Positions 38,878 to 48,393 are shown, counted from the stretch's first letter. The stretch is DNA of 64,000 bases from DASWJZ01 sp963792885 (GCA_963792885.1 CAWBXX010000001.1:853478-917477), one strand, 5' to 3'. The notes: generated by a model not told the origin, from the letters alone. Numbers and translations: made by a program.

Positions 38878-38964
38878 TGGCAAGGGAGCGCCTAGATTTC
38901 CGGGATTTCGCAGACTGGCCGGACGAATCGCGGCGCTTCGCCTGGTGCGCCGCAACATTCTGCG

Positions 38965-40196
38965 TCAGGTAAGCGCTTCGCGTGGCCCGAGCCCGAGCTG
39001 CGACTTCAGCCCGCCGAAGCGGCTGCGGCTCACCGGCACCATGTAGGGGTCGTGGCCGGAAAGCTCGATCAGCCCGTGATCGCCGCTCCGCTTCAGGCCG
39101 ATCACGCGCTCCAGATTGACGATGTGGCTGCGGTGGACGCGCACGAAGTGCGCCTGGTCGAGCCGCGCTTCGACCTCGCTGATCGGCAGCGGGCAGAAGA
39201 GCTTCGAGGTGCCGTCGAAGACCGTCGTGTAGTGGGCGTTGGCGTGGACGGCGACGATGTCGCGAACGGGGACGAAATGCGTGGCGCCGTCGCGCACAAT
39301 CGGTAGGAGCCGCGCGGGGCCGCCTGAGCCGGGTGCAGGTTCTTCGACGCGGCGGCGACGCTTCAAGCGCCGCGCCGTTGACACCGGGAGGCTCCGAAAG
39401 CGCAACGATCAGCGGATGGATCGCGTCGTTCGTGGCCCGGGTCAGCGCGACAGCCTCCGCCCTCACAGAATCCGCAGCGCGCGCCCGTCTCTCTCCGGCG
39501 GTCCGGCACCAGCGCCAGCAGGAAGATGCCGGAGACCGCGAACGCGACTACGGCGACGACGATCGCCAGAAGGTCGGTAGAAAGCGCCGGCGCGTCGACC
39601 AGCACTTCCTCGTGCGGCGTGATCGTGAGGCCCGCCATCGCGGTGTAGTGCATCCCCGATATGGCGCAGCCGAGCGCCGTCGCCGAAAGGATCAGCGGCG
39701 GCCGGCCGCTCCGCCCGCCGGCGAGGAAGAGCGCAAGACCCGAGGCGGCGATCGCGATCACTACGCTCGCCGCGACGAAGGCCGGCGCGTGCGTCATGTG
39801 CGCGCTCGCATGAAGCGCCCACATGCCGATGTAGTGCATGGAGACGATGCCGAGCCCCATGAACACGGCCGAGGCGCCGAGGCGCGGCGGCGTGAGCGGC
39901 CCGGCGCTCGCGGCGAAGACCGCCGCTCCGACCACAATCACACAGACGAGGAAGGAGAGAAGCGTCGGCAGCACCAGATAGTCGACGGGGAACGGCAGGC
40001 GCACGGCGAGCATGCCGACGAAGTGCATGGCCCAGATGGCGACAGCGAGCGACAAAGCGGCGGCCGCCAGGAGCAGCCGTCTGCGCACGCCTGCCGCTTC
40101 GGCCACCTGCACCGCCAGGCTCAGGCCGACATAGGCGCCCTGGATCGCCACGACGACAGACAACGCGACGAGCCAAGGCTCGTGCATCACGCGCAT
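38965..40196 (-). CDS. coxC: CoxC-like MHYT-LytTR membrane regulator, frameshifted
   Basis: This protein has an N-terminal MHYT membrane sensor domain with three repeats of the His-containing motif (MHFVGM, MHYIGM, MHYTAM) spread over about seven hydrophobic spans. A C-terminal LytTR DNA-binding domain reads VAVHANAHYTTVFDG, HFVRVHRSHIVNL and VPVSRSRF. This layout matches CoxC/CoxH of carboxidotrophs, proposed to sense CO or a related diatomic gas through metal-bound His. Shifts near 39470 and 39365 join the two domains imperfectly. It lies upstream of coxM in the same direction. Confidence 0.88.
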
Positions 40197-40427
40197 CTAA
40201 GTCCTCCCTGCCTAATTATTCGCCCCGGAAGCGCGAAAGTAAATCGCCGGGTGCGCCTTCACTCCTTCCCGAAGGCGCGTCGCGCCAGTCAACGCTATCC
40301 GTTTAGCGAGGCGGACCTTAGGCTATCCTGTCGCGGCGATGATCGGCCGCGAGCACGCATCTACCTCCGCCCCCTCAGACACCATCAAGCAAACCCCTCG
40401 GGCATGCCCCAACCAAGGAGTTCAGAC

Positions 40428-41386
40428 ATGAAGTTCGGAGCATCGTCCTGGCCGTTCCAATGGGAGCCGCCCTACGAGGACTGCATCCGCCGCGTCGCCG
40501 GCTGCGGCTTCAAGGCGATCGAGCTGATCGCGTGGAACGCCGACTACCTGGACAATTACTGGACCAAGATCCAAGATCGCCGACATCAAGAAGGAGCTGA
40601 AGAGCTCCGGCATCTCGATCTCGCAGTTCGTGCGCACGCCGCACGATCTCTCGAGCGGCGACAAGGCCAAGCGCGACGCCGCGGTCGAGGAATGGAAGAA
40701 GGCGGTCGAGGTCGGCGCCGAGCTCGGCTCGCCGATCATCAACATGGTGGCGTCGCACCCCTTCGCGATGCGCGACACGGTCGAGATCCCGCGCATCACG
40801 ACGAAGCCGCTGGTGCAGAAATACGCCACGCGCGACGTGCCGCGCGGCGTCGACTGGGACCAGAACTTCAGGGACTATGCCGACGCGCTGCAGGCGTTGC
40901 GCGGAAGCCTGCGCCAAGGCCGGCGTGAAGATGTCGGTCGAGCCGCATCCCGGCCGCTATCTCGCCAACCACGACGGCGCGCTGCGACTCCTGGAGCACG
41001 TCGACCACCCGGCGATGGGCATCAACTTCGACCCGAGCCACACCTTCCCGATGGGCGACTATCCGAACATCACCGTCTACCGGCTCGGCAAGCACATCAT
41101 CCACCTGCACTGCTCCGACAACGACGGCGTGACCAACGTCCATTGGCGTCCGGGCATGGGCAAGATCGACTGGCACGCCATGTTCCAGGCGCTGAAGGAC
41201 ATCGGCTACGACGGCACGGTCTCGATCGAGCTTGAGGACGTGCCCGGCGTGTCGCGCGGTGCGAACTCGAACGCGCCCGGCGTCTATCGCAACGTCACTG
41301 CGACCGACGAATTCGTCGCGGAAACGGTCGCCGCGATGGATTATCTCAAGGGCATCTGCAAAGAGGTCGGCATCAACGTCGAATAG
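40428..41386 (+). CDS. Sugar phosphate isomerase/epimerase family protein (TIM barrel), frameshifted
   Basis: This xylose isomerase-like TIM-barrel protein is about 318 residues. It begins MKFGASSWPFQWEPP after a clear AAGGAG site. Metal-binding-type residues appear in VEPHPGRY, DPSHTFPMG, HLHCSDNDG and SIELEDVPG. Two insertions, near 40572 and 40912, interrupt the frame. The exact sugar is unknown; the next gene is a lactonase, so a sugar-acid or hexose pathway is likely. It diverges from coxC with about 230 bases between. Confidence 0.86.
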
Positions 41387-41396
41387 CCGCCATCTC

Positions 41397-41432
41397 CGCA
41401 GCCACTCTCTACCTCCGGGAGAGGGCTTCGCC
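41397..41432. repeat. Short relative of the GGGAGA-type intergenic repeat
   Basis: The gap between the isomerase and lactonase contains CAGCCACTCTCTACCTCCGG followed by GAGAGGGCTTCGCCC, which resembles half of the element at 34651-34801. It looks like a degraded copy. Confidence 0.4.
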
Positions 41433-41452
41433 CATGTGGGAGTGAATGAAGA

Positions 41453-42556
41453 ATGCCGACGTATCCCTTCGTCTATGTCGGGACCTACAGCGAGCCCATC
41501 CTGTTCGGCACCGGCCAAGTGCTGCAGGGCAAGGGCATCTACCTCTTCCGCCTCGACGCGGAGCAAGGGGCGCTCGAGCCGCTTGCGATCAAGGAGGGCG
41601 TGCGCAACTCGTCCTATCTGGCGTTCGATCCGGCGCGGAAATTCCTCTACTGCGTGAACGAGTTCAAGGAATACGAGGGCAAGGCGAGCGGGGCCGTCAG
41701 CGCCTTTCACATCAATCCGGAGACGGGCGCCCTCACTCATCTCAACACCAAGGCGAGCCACGGCACCGATCCCTGCCATTTGATCGTCGACAAGACGTCT
41801 AGGAACGTGCTCGTCGCCAATTTCGCTAGCGGCTCAGTGTGCGTTCTGCCGATCGACGCGGACGGATCGCTGAAAGAGGCGTCGTGCGTCATCCAGCACG
41901 AATTGTTCGGGCGTCGACCCGAAGCGGCAGGCCGGGCCGCACGCGCATGCGGTCGAGCTTTCCGCCGACAACCGTTACGCCTTCGTGCCGGAGCTCGGCG
42001 GCGACAAGGTGATGATCTACGATTCGACGCTGCGGCCGGAAAGCTCACGCCCAACAAGAACCAGCCCTTCGTCAAGGTCGCGCCCGGCGCGGGGCCGCGC
42101 CAGCTCGTGATGCATCCAAACGGGAAGCTCGCTTTCCTCATCAAGGAGCTGAACTCGACGATGACTTCTTACCGCTACGACCCCGAAGAGGGGACGCTCG
42201 CGGAGGTTCAGACACTCTCGACGCTTCCCGGCGACTTCAAGGGGCACAGCACGTGCGCGGAGGTGCAGATTCATCCGAACGGCACGTTTCTCTACGGCTC
42301 GAACCGTGGGCACGATTCGATTGTGATCTACGCTGTCGACCCCGAAGCCGGGACGCTTTCGGTGGTCGGCCACGAATCGACGCGCGGCAAGACCCCCCGA
42401 AATTTCGCCGTGAGCCCGAACGGCGAGTTCCTCGCAGCGGCGAACCAGGATTCGAACAACGTCGTGATGTTCCGCATCGACCCGGAGACCGGGAAGCTGA
42501 CGCCGTCCGGCAACGTCGTCGAAGCCGGCACGCCGATCTGCGTCAGGTTCATGTAG
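41453..42556 (+). CDS. Beta-propeller lactonase family protein (6-phosphogluconolactonase-like)
   Basis: This protein of about 367 residues has the seven-bladed lactonase pattern. It begins YVGTYSEPILFGTGQVLQG, then SSYLAFDPARKFLYCVNE, FLYGSNRGHDSIVIY, TPRNFAVSPNGEFL and VEAGTPICVRFM at the end. An insertion near 41925 and a compensating change near 42017 leave a mistranslated segment of about 30 residues in an otherwise open frame; the intended sequence there is GVDPKRQAGPHAHAVEL. It probably hydrolyses a sugar lactone made by a neighbouring dehydrogenase. Confidence 0.85.
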   Translation: MPTYPFVYVGTYSEPILFGTGQVLQGKGIYLFRLDAEQGALEPLAIKEGVRNSSYLAFDPARKFLYCVNEFKEYEGKASGAVSAFHINPETGALTHLNTKASHGTDPCHLIVDKTSRNVLVANFASGSVCVLPIDADGSLKEASCVIQHELFGRRPEAAGRAARACGRAFRRQPLRLRAGARRRQGDDLRFDAAAGKLTPNKNQPFVKVAPGAGPRQLVMHPNGKLAFLIKELNSTMTSYRYDPEEGTLAEVQTLSTLPGDFKGHSTCAEVQIHPNGTFLYGSNRGHDSIVIYAVDPEAGTLSVVGHESTRGKTPRNFAVSPNGEFLAAANQDSNNVVMFRIDPETGKLTPSGNVVEAGTPICVRFM

Positions 42557-42637
42557 GTACGCCGGCAACCGTCACAGGTATTGCTGACTCCGATTTGTGG
42601 ATATGCTCGCCGCCCCGCATCGGGAGGAGGCTGAAGC

Positions 42638-44215
42638 ATGGCCGGAGCAGACGTTCGCCGCGTCGATTTTCTTATGGTGCTCGCCTATGCGACGGACCTC
42701 GCGACGGGCCAGTCGCGGGATTTTGCGCTTCGGTCCTGCGTGCTCGCGATGCGGCTTGCGAAGGCTCTCGGCCTTGACGCCGAGGAGAGCCGCAGCGTCT
42801 ACCACCAGGCGATCCTCCGCTACATAGGCTGCAACGCCGACACGCATATCTTGGCGGCGATACTCGGCGACGAGATCGCGCTCAGGCAGGACCTCGCCAA
42901 AACGGATATGGGCGACATGTCCGAGCTTGGCGGGACGATCGCCCGGGCCCTCGAGCGCCTCCTCGCTGATGCGCCGCCGGAAGTGCTGGCGCGCGCAGTC
43001 AACGAAGGCGTTTCCGAGGCGCTCCACGCCTGCGTTCCGATCCTCGCCGGCCATTGCGAAGTCGCCAAACGGATCGCTCAGCGGATCGGTCTTCCGGAAG
43101 AGACGCAGGAGAGCCTGAGCCAGCTCTATGAGCGCTGGGACGGCCACGGCCTGCCGCGGCATCTGAAGGGCGAAGAGGTGAGGCTTCCTGTCCGGCTTGT
43201 GACGCTGGCGCAGGATGTCGTCGCCCTCTTCGAGGCGCACGGCCTTGAGAAGATGATCGAGATCATCCGAAAGCGCCGCGGCGGCGCCTACGAGGCGGAG
43301 CTCGCCGACGTCTTTCTCGCCGATCCTGAGCGTTTCCTCGAAGGCCTCGACCAGCCGGTCGATCGTGAGACCATTCTGGCGATCGAGCCCCTGCCCGTTG
43401 CCCTGCTGGACGAGGAGACCTGCGAGGAAGCGTATCTCGCGATCGCCGACATGATCGACATGCGGATGCCGTTCACCTTCGGCCATTCGCGCGCGGTCGC
43501 CGCGCTCGCGGAGGCAGCCGGAAAGCAGATGGGGCTTCCGTCCTCCGATGTCCGCGACATCCGCTGGTCCGCCTACGTGCACGATCTTGGCGAGCTGGCG
43601 GTTCCCGTTTCCACATGGATGCGCTCTGGCGCGTTGACGGCGCGCGAGACGGACGCCGCACACCTTCACCCTTATCACGGTGAGCGCGCACTCGCGTCGC
43701 TCGGCGAGCATGGGGTGCCGGTCGCAGGGCTGGTGCTTCGCCATCACGAGCGTCTCGACGGCAGCGGCTATCACCGCTACGCCCGCGCCAATGACCTGTC
43801 GCCGGCCGCGCGCATCCTTGCCGCGGCCGAAGCATTCCAGACCGCGCGTGAAGAGAGACCTCACCGCCCTGCGGCGAACGATGCCGCCGCCGCCGCAAAG
43901 CTCCGCGGCTTGGTGAAGGACGGGAAGCTCTGCCCGGAGGCGGTCGAGGCCGTCCTCACCGCCGCCGGCCAGTCATCCCGCCGCGCGAGCGGCGAGCGCC
44001 TCGCAGGGCTGACGCCACGCGAGATCGAAGTCCTCAGACTGATCGCAGCCGGGCACACGGCGAAGGAGGCGGCGCGCCGGCTCGAGATCTCGCCCAAGAC
44101 CGCCGACAACCACATCCAGAACCTCTACTCCAAGATCGGTGTCGCGACCCGCGCCGGGGCAGCGCTTTTCGCGCTGGAGCGCGGCCTGGTGCAGCACGGA
44201 ATGTCGCTCGCCTAG
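42638..44215 (+). CDS. Degenerate tandem HD-GYP domain fused to LuxR-type DNA-binding domain
   Basis: This intact 525-residue protein combines metal-dependent phosphohydrolase-like domains with a LuxR helix-turn-helix. The N-terminal half has YERWDGHGLPRHLKGEEV, a HD-GYP-type segment. The second half has SAYVHDLGELAVP (the His-Asp pair) and HHERLDGSGYHR, where the usual GYP is GYH. The C-terminus reads LTPREIEVLRLIAAGHTAKE and ISPKTADNHIQNLYSKI, a LuxR domain. A strong GGGAGGAGG site precedes ATG 42638. It could be a cyclic-di-GMP- or nucleotide-linked transcription factor; no ligand is proven. Confidence 0.85.
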   Translation: MAGADVRRVDFLMVLAYATDLATGQSRDFALRSCVLAMRLAKALGLDAEESRSVYHQAILRYIGCNADTHILAAILGDEIALRQDLAKTDMGDMSELGGTIARALERLLADAPPEVLARAVNEGVSEALHACVPILAGHCEVAKRIAQRIGLPEETQESLSQLYERWDGHGLPRHLKGEEVRLPVRLVTLAQDVVALFEAHGLEKMIEIIRKRRGGAYEAELADVFLADPERFLEGLDQPVDRETILAIEPLPVALLDEETCEEAYLAIADMIDMRMPFTFGHSRAVAALAEAAGKQMGLPSSDVRDIRWSAYVHDLGELAVPVSTWMRSGALTARETDAAHLHPYHGERALASLGEHGVPVAGLVLRHHERLDGSGYHRYARANDLSPAARILAAAEAFQTAREERPHRPAANDAAAAAKLRGLVKDGKLCPEAVEAVLTAAGQSSRRASGERLAGLTPREIEVLRLIAAGHTAKEAARRLEISPKTADNHIQNLYSKIGVATRAGAALFALERGLVQHGMSLA

Positions 44216-44313
44216 GGAACCTTCCCCATGTGGAAGCCGGGCGCTCCCTGCATCCTCCCATCGTGAGCCAGCCGTCGGGGCGTTCCACGGGGCTCGGATG
44301 TTGGAGGATGACG

Positions 44314-44628
44314 ATGAAATACGTGATCAGCTGGAACGAGCGCTCGCAGGGTTCGCCCCTGGAGTACGAAAACGCCCAGCACCGTATTCTGGAGGTCTTC
44401 ACGCAGTGGAAGGCGCCCGACAATTTCAAGATCGAGATGTTCGTCGTGCGCGTCGGCGACTGGGGCGGTTACATGCTGCTCGACTGCGACGACCCGCTCG
44501 AAGTTCACAAGCTCTGCTCGATGCTGCCGGCCTTCACCTTCGAGGCGCGGCCCGTGGTACCGGTGATGGACGCGGTCAGGGCCGAGCTCGAAGTGATGGC
44601 CTGGCGCGACGCGCTGCCGCGCAAATGA
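44314..44628 (+). CDS. DUF3303-family small protein
   Basis: This is a 104-residue protein beginning MKYVISWNERSQGSPLEYENAQ and containing VGDWGGYMLLDCDDP and PVVPVMDAV, the pattern of DUF3303. No function is known. ATG 44314 has GGAGG six bases upstream; ATG 44308 would abut the ribosome site and is less likely. It is the only gene between the HD-GYP/LuxR gene and a convergent terminator-like hairpin. Confidence 0.78.
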   Translation: MKYVISWNERSQGSPLEYENAQHRILEVFTQWKAPDNFKIEMFVVRVGDWGGYMLLDCDDPLEVHKLCSMLPAFTFEARPVVPVMDAVRAELEVMAWRDALPRK

Positions 44629-44639
44629 TCTGAGGCGTT

Positions 44640-44665
44640 GCGCCCGGTTCAATCGATCCGGGCGC
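44640..44665. terminator. Bidirectional terminator-like hairpin
   Basis: Perfect 8-base arms GCGCCCGG and CCGGGCGC enclose a ten-base loop between two convergent genes (stops at 44628 and 44671). No long T-run follows on either strand, so termination would depend on the hairpin alone. Confidence 0.55.
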
Positions 44666-44670
44666 GGCGC

Positions 44671-45447
44671 TCACCAGCAGGTATAGCCGCCGTCGGCGAG
44701 CACGATCGAGCCGGTCATCAGGCTCGCCGCGTCGGAGGCGAGGAAGTGCACGACTGAGGCGATCTCGTCCGGCTGGCCGACGCGCCCCATCGGCGTCATC
44801 TCCAGCCACACCTTGTACATCTCCGGGCTCTCGTTGATCCCGAACGAGGTGAGCGGCGTCTCGATATAGGTCGGCGCGACGGCATTGACGCGCACGCCGC
44901 GCTTCCCCCATTCGGCGGCGAGCGACTTCGTCAGGTGATGCACCGCCGCCTTGGAGGCGTTGTAGAACGACTGCGGCTGCGGCTTGTTGACGATGAAGCC
45001 GGACATCGAGCCGATGTTGACGATCGAGCCGGAGCCTTGCTTCAGCATATGCCGGCCGAAGGCGCGGCAGCACCAGAAGACGCCGTCGATATTGACGTCC
45101 ATGTGGAAGCGCCAGTGGTCGTCGCTCGTGTCCTCGGCGCGGACGTCGCTCCTAGCCACACCGGCATTGTTGACGAGGATGTCGACGCGTCCGTGCGCCT
45201 TCACGATCCGGTCGGCGACGGCGTCGACGTCCTTCGACTTGGTCACGTCGAGGGTCGCTGCTTCCGCTTTGAGGCCGAGCCCCTTCAGCTCCGCCGCTTC
45301 CTTCTCGGCCTTGTCGCCCGCCATGTCGGCAACGACGACCGTCGCTCCGGCTTCGGCAAGAGCACGGGCGCAGGCAGCGCCGATCCCCTGCCCCGCGCCC
45401 GTCACGACCGCAACGCGCCCGTCGAGCCTCAGTTTCTCAAGATACAT
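44671..45447 (-). CDS. SDR dehydrogenase, probably polyol dehydrogenase (SmoS-like)
   Basis: This is an intact 258-residue NAD-dependent SDR. TGAGQGIGAAC is the cofactor motif, NNAGVARSD follows, NIGSMSG holds the catalytic Ser, YNASK the Tyr-x3-Lys, and MTGSIVLADGGYTCW ends the protein. It is 15 bases after the ABC ATPase of the polyol operon. In sorbitol/mannitol (smo) operons the matching gene encodes the sorbitol dehydrogenase, so oxidation of the imported polyol to the ketose is the likely role. Confidence 0.87.
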   Translation of the reverse strand: MYLEKLRLDGRVAVVTGAGQGIGAACARALAEAGATVVVADMAGDKAEKEAAELKGLGLKAEAATLDVTKSKDVDAVADRIVKAHGRVDILVNNAGVARSDVRAEDTSDDHWRFHMDVNIDGVFWCCRAFGRHMLKQGSGSIVNIGSMSGFIVNKPQPQSFYNASKAAVHHLTKSLAAEWGKRGVRVNAVAPTYIETPLTSFGINESPEMYKVWLEMTPMGRVGQPDEIASVVHFLASDAASLMTGSIVLADGGYTCW

Positions 45448-45462
45448 CGTTCGTCCTCGGTA

Positions 45463-46467
45463 CTAGCTAGCGATCGCACGCCCCTCGGCGTTGAAGCGAT
45501 GGACGCGGTCCGGCCTCGGCGTCAGCCACACCGATTCGCCCGACTTCAGTGAGAATTCGCCCGGTGTGCGCACCGTCAGCCGGCCGATCGCCTCCACATC
45601 GATATGGAAGAATGTATCGGAACCGAGATGCTCGGCAATGTTGACCTTGCCCCGCCACTTGCCGCTCTCGCGCGAGACCTCGACGTCCTCCGGCCGCACG
45701 CCGATCGTCACCGCACCGCCGTTCATGCCGGCGGGCGTCTCCATCAGGTTCATGCGTGGCGAGCCGATGAAGCCGGCGACGAACAGGTTGGCCGGGTGCT
45801 CGTACAATTCGAGAGGCGTGCCCACCTGCTCGATCCGCCCGGCATTCAGCACCACGATCTTGTCGGCCATGGTCATCGCCTCGACCTGGTCGTGGGTGAC
45901 ATAGACCATCGTGGTCTTGAGCGTGTTGTGAAGCTCGGAGATTTCCAGTCGCATCTGGCCGCGCAGCGCCGCGTCGAGATTGGACAGCGGCTCGTCGAAG
46001 AGAAACGCCTTCGGCTCGCGCACGATGGCGCGGCCGATGGCGACGCGCTGGCGCTGGCCGCCGGAGAGCTGGCCCGGCCGGCGGTCGAGATAGTCGGTCA
46101 GGTTCAGCGTCGCCGCCGCTTTCTGCACCTTGGCCGCGATAACGTCCTTCTGCTGCCCGGCCATCTTCAGCGGGAAGCCGATGTTTCCCCGCACGCTCAT
46201 GTGCGGATAGAGCGCGTAGGACTGGAACACCATCGACAGGCCGCGCTTGGCGGGTGGCTCCTTGGCGACGTCGACGCCGTCGATCTCGATGGCTCCGCCG
46301 CTGACGTCCTCAAGCCCGGCAATGAGGCGGAGGAGCGTGGACTTGCCGCAACCGGACGGACCGACGAAGACGACGAACTCGCCGTCGTTGATCTCGAGGT
46401 CGACATTGGGGATGACCTCGACCTCGCCGAAGATCTTGCGGACGTTCTTGAGAACGATGCGGCCCAT
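45463..46467 (-). CDS. Polyol ABC transporter ATP-binding protein (SmoK/MalK type)
   Basis: This is an intact 334-residue ATPase: Walker A GPSGCGKSTLLRL, Q-loop MVFQSYALYPH, signature LSGGQRQRV, Walker B FLFDEPLSNLDAALR, H-loop YVTHDQVEAMTM, and a C-terminal TOBE domain (VTIGVRPEDVEVS). ATG 46467 is chosen; a GTG three bases earlier is also possible. Last transport gene of the smo-like operon, before the dehydrogenase. Confidence 0.92.
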   Translation of the reverse strand: MGRIVLKNVRKIFGEVEVIPNVDLEINDGEFVVFVGPSGCGKSTLLRLIAGLEDVSGGAIEIDGVDVAKEPPAKRGLSMVFQSYALYPHMSVRGNIGFPLKMAGQQKDVIAAKVQKAAATLNLTDYLDRRPGQLSGGQRQRVAIGRAIVREPKAFLFDEPLSNLDAALRGQMRLEISELHNTLKTTMVYVTHDQVEAMTMADKIVVLNAGRIEQVGTPLELYEHPANLFVAGFIGSPRMNLMETPAGMNGGAVTIGVRPEDVEVSRESGKWRGKVNIAEHLGSDTFFHIDVEAIGRLTVRTPGEFSLKSGESVWLTPRPDRVHRFNAEGRAIAS

Positions 46468-46495
46468 CACAAGGCTCCCGGGTTGAGGGCTGAGA

Positions 46496-47326
46496 TCATT
46501 TCACGGCACCGAAGGTGAGGCCGCGGACCAGCTGCTTCTGGCTGAACCAGCCGAGCAGCAGGATAGGTGCGATGGCGAGGGTGGAGGCGGCCGAGAGCTT
46601 CGCCCAGAACAGGCCCTCCGGCGCCGAGAAGGAGGCAATGAAGGCGGTGAGCGGGGCGGCTTTGGCTGCCGTCAGGTTCAGTGTCCAGAACGCCTCGTTC
46701 CAGGCGAGGATGATGTTGAGGAGCATCGTGGAGGCTATGCCGGGCACCGCCATCGGCAAGAGCACGTAGACGATCTCCTTCCACAGCTCCGCGCCGTCCA
46801 TGCGGCTCGCTTCGAGGATGTCGACCGGGATCTCCTTGAAGTAGGTGTAGAGCATCCAGATCACGATCGGCAGGTCGATCAGCGCCAGGATGACCGTGAG
46901 GCCGGTCAGGCTGTCGAGCAGGTTCAGGTTCTTGAAGATCAGATAGATCGGCACCAGCACGCCGACCGCCGGCATCATCTTGGTGGACAGCATCCACATC
47001 AGGATGTCCTTGGTGCGCTTTGACGGCGAGAACGCCATCGACCAGGCGCCCGGCACCGCGACGAGCAGGGCGAGCAGCGTCGAGCCGCCGGCGATGACCA
47101 CCGAGTTGTAGAAGTGGCTGAAGTAGTTGGAGCGCGACTGGACCTCGAAGAAGTTTTCAAGCGTCCAGTGCGGCGGCAGGAAAGCCGGCGGAAAGAGGAT
47201 GGCGTCGCCCTCGGTCTTGAACGAGGTCAGGATCGTCCACAGGATCGGGAAGAAGATCAGCAGCGCCACGATCCAGGCGAGGATCGTGAACGTCCACTTC
47301 CTTTGCGGCGTGATGGCGCGGGCCAT
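46496..47326 (-). CDS. Polyol ABC transporter permease (SmoG/MalG type)
   Basis: This intact 276-residue permease begins MARAITPQRKWTFTILAWIV, with the EAA-loop LEASRMDGAELWKEIVYVLLP and the ending QKQLVRGLTFGAVK. Six hydrophobic spans are visible. The stretch MLSTKMMPAVGVLVPIYLIF is typical of the sorbitol/mannitol class. ATG 47326 is 12 bases after the stop of the previous permease. Confidence 0.92.
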   Translation of the reverse strand: MARAITPQRKWTFTILAWIVALLIFFPILWTILTSFKTEGDAILFPPAFLPPHWTLENFFEVQSRSNYFSHFYNSVVIAGGSTLLALLVAVPGAWSMAFSPSKRTKDILMWMLSTKMMPAVGVLVPIYLIFKNLNLLDSLTGLTVILALIDLPIVIWMLYTYFKEIPVDILEASRMDGAELWKEIVYVLLPMAVPGIASTMLLNIILAWNEAFWTLNLTAAKAAPLTAFIASFSAPEGLFWAKLSAASTLAIAPILLLGWFSQKQLVRGLTFGAVK

Positions 47327-47337
47327 GGCTGTCCTCC

Positions 47338-48210
47338 TCAAGCCTCCAGGTTCTTGCCGACGATGCGGATCAGGAAGATGGCGACGATGTTGGCGAGGAT
47401 GACCGCGATCACCCCGCCCGCCGATGCGCCGCCGACATCGTAGTCGAGCAGGGCGGCGTGATAGATGAGATAGGTGATGTTGGTGGAGGCGTAGCCGGGG
47501 CCGCCGCTCGTCGTGACGAGAATTTCGGCGAACACCGAGAGCAGGAAGATCGTCTCGATCAGGATCACCACGGTGATGGCGCGCGCCAGGTGAGGCAGCA
47601 CGATGTAGATGAACATGCTGATGAAGTTGGCCCCGTCCATCTCCGCCGCTTCCTTGCGCTCCGCGTCGAGCGACTGCAGCGCGGTCAACAGAATGAGCGT
47701 CGCAAACGGCAGCCACTCCCACGACACAATGACGATGATGGAGAACAGCGGATAGCTTTCCAGCCACGGGATCGGGGTGAAGCCGAACCGCGTCGTGATC
47801 CAGGCGAAGATTCCGTAGTTCGGATCAAGCAGCATGTTCTTCCACACCAGCGCGGCAACCGTCGGCATGACGAAGAACGGGGAGATGACGAGAATGCGGA
47901 CGACCCCCTGCCCGTAGATCGCCTGATCGAGGAGCATCCCGAGAAGAATCCCGCCGATCACGGTGATCGCAAGCACCGATACCGTGAGGATCAGCGTATT
48001 GCCGAAGGCCTGGAAGAAGGACGGGTCGGTGAGGAAATAATAGTAGTTCGTCCAGCCCGCGAAGCCGCTGTTGATCGGGTTGAGCAGGTTATAGGTCTGG
48101 AACGAATACCACAGCGTCAGCGCCAGCGGCACGATCATCCAGACGAAGAGGGCTGCCACGGACGGCACCAGCATGGTGCGCGCCAGGCGGCGGGTATTTG
48201 CTGTTGCCAT
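47338..48210 (-). CDS. Polyol ABC transporter permease (SmoF/MalF type)
   Basis: This intact permease is about 290 residues. The start ATG 48210 follows GAGGGGAG and gives MATANTRRLARTMLVPSVAALFVWM; an upstream in-frame start at 48267 would run into the hairpin region. The EAA-loop reads RKEAAEMDGANFISMFIYIVLP. It pairs with the following permease as the membrane channel. Confidence 0.92.
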   Translation of the reverse strand: MATANTRRLARTMLVPSVAALFVWMIVPLALTLWYSFQTYNLLNPINSGFAGWTNYYYFLTDPSFFQAFGNTLILTVSVLAITVIGGILLGMLLDQAIYGQGVVRILVISPFFVMPTVAALVWKNMLLDPNYGIFAWITTRFGFTPIPWLESYPLFSIIVIVSWEWLPFATLILLTALQSLDAERKEAAEMDGANFISMFIYIVLPHLARAITVVILIETIFLLSVFAEILVTTSGGPGYASTNITYLIYHAALLDYDVGGASAGGVIAVILANIVAIFLIRIVGKNLEA

Positions 48211-48311
48211 GCTCCCCTCACCTAGTGCGGCGCGCCTCTTTGGGCGGCTCGTTGCACCCGCCGCCACCCGTCTCGCATTCCGTTCGGGCGGCCGCGGTAC
48301 TTTCTTAAACG

Positions 48312-48374
48312 CGCCGGGCTTGCGCCCGGCGGAGTTCGAGAGACTGCCCGGGTGGCAGATCGAGTCCCGGGCAG
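48312..48374. promoter_or_regulatory. Two strong hairpins between the binding-protein and permease genes
   Basis: CGCCGGGC-TTGC-GCCCGGCG (48312-48331) and CTGCCCGGG/CCCGGGCAG with a 13-base loop (48344-48374) are both perfect. They follow the binding-protein stop (48394) on the minus strand. Such hairpins in solute-transport operons protect the upstream message and lower downstream expression; that role is inferred. Confidence 0.6.
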
Positions 48375-48393
48375 CCGCTCCTTGGGAGGAAGC

